Positions 5,909 through 6,214 of a stretch of 6,214 nt of DNA are shown here, one piece after another (within the stretch, counting starts at the first letter, position 1; every line of letters begins with the position of its first letter). The notes beneath the pieces are model-generated. The model had not been told where the DNA came from. It saw only the letters and a list, made by a program, of their open reading frames with translations, and ran no database searches. The position numbers and the translations under genes were made by a program. The stretch lies in contig JAFSWJ010000104.1 of assembly GCA_017444545.1 (NCBI GenBank), forward strand, positions 1 through 6,214, given 5' to 3'. The DNA comes from Lachnospiraceae bacterium (GTDB taxonomy: Bacteria; Bacillota; Clostridia; Lachnospirales; Lachnospiraceae).

Positions 5909-6214
5909 CCGTTTCCCTCGCTGCTTTTGCAAGCCTTTCAAATCCCTCGGTGCTGTCCATGACGGAACTGATGCAAAGGCAGACTCTTCCGGACCCGTAT
6001 TCGGGCTCTATGTGGTATGTATCCCTCAGGATATCAGCTATGGCGGCTCCGGAAAGCCGGCGGCTTTTATCATAAATGCAGATCTTTGAATCATCCTTTT
6101 CAAATGATCCGCCTGTCCTCACTTCGGTATCTGTCAGGGCCTTTATGCAGGTGAGATCATCAAACTCTGCATAGAGCGATGAAAGCATGCCGTAAAGTTT
6201 CCTCTTTTTTTCAG
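5687..6214 (-). pseudogene. Orn/Lys/Arg decarboxylase-type PLP enzyme, C-terminal part, interrupted by a frameshift (5' end beyond the window)
   Basis: Two overlapping frames together give the C-terminus of a group III (Orn/Lys/Arg, SpeA/YaaO-like) PLP-dependent decarboxylase. The first frame enters from the right edge and ends at a stop at 5865-5867. It holds the family-like segments DKSRRLSG, ILRDTYHIEPEYG and VMDSTEGFERLAKAA. The second frame, shifted by one base, holds MNIYEAENSPKRS, then VYAFPPDIPVIVPGE, which matches the family's PPGIP...PGE signature (Gly changed to Asp), and ends at 5687. Homology therefore passes from one frame to the other between about 5870 and 5925; one extra base or a small deletion would explain it. 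Candidate sites are GGGAAACGG and the CCCCCAAAA run (on the minus strand). It could be a true inactivating mutation, a sequencing error or a split pair. The catalytic lysine and PLP site lie outside the window. Its position upstream of an NMP kinase and yaaR matches yaaO in B. subtilis. Confidence 0.75.

Overview
The window looks like a piece of a Clostridia (Bacillota) chromosome, most likely from a gut- or rumen-type member of the Lachnospiraceae. The grounds are the gene order, mid-range base composition and clear Shine-Dalgarno sites. Every gene I can support lies on the minus strand, so transcription runs from position 6214 towards position 1. There are almost no gaps: six of the seven gene junctions overlap by 4 to 22 bases and only one, between 4679 and 4696, is a true spacer.

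In transcription order the genes are: the C-terminal part of an Orn/Lys/Arg decarboxylase-type PLP enzyme, split between two frames (6214-5687); a guanylate-kinase-like NMP kinase (5708-5121); a YaaR/DUF327 protein (5137-4697); HolB, the delta' subunit of DNA polymerase III (4678-3671); RicT/YaaT, a PSP1-domain protein (3674-2745); a YabB/TrmN6-type tRNA adenine methyltransferase (2755-2009); RsmI, the 16S rRNA C1402 2'-O-methyltransferase (2019-1150); and a serpin lipoprotein (1163 to beyond position 1). Apart from the serpin this is the conserved decarboxylase - NMP kinase - yaaR - holB - yaaT - yabB - yabC block known from Bacillus subtilis. Compared with B. subtilis, a Gmk-like kinase stands where tmk would be, and yaaQ, yabA and yazA are absent.

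The housekeeping block joins replication (HolB), nucleotide metabolism (the kinase), RNA-processing control (RicT) and modification of tRNA and rRNA (YabB, RsmI). The last gene differs in kind. It encodes an exported, lipid-anchored serpin whose strong ribosome binding site and start codon lie inside the end of rsmI, which suggests co-expression with the block. Its reactive-centre loop lies past the left edge, so its target protease cannot be inferred here.

The points most worth a second look are the serpin, the broken decarboxylase reading frame, and a perfect 9-bp inverted repeat that fills the only spacer and touches the holB ribosome binding site. I see no tRNA or rRNA genes, CRISPR array, insertion sequence, riboswitch, rho-independent terminator or convincing promoter. 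No stretch over 300 bases is without a gene.
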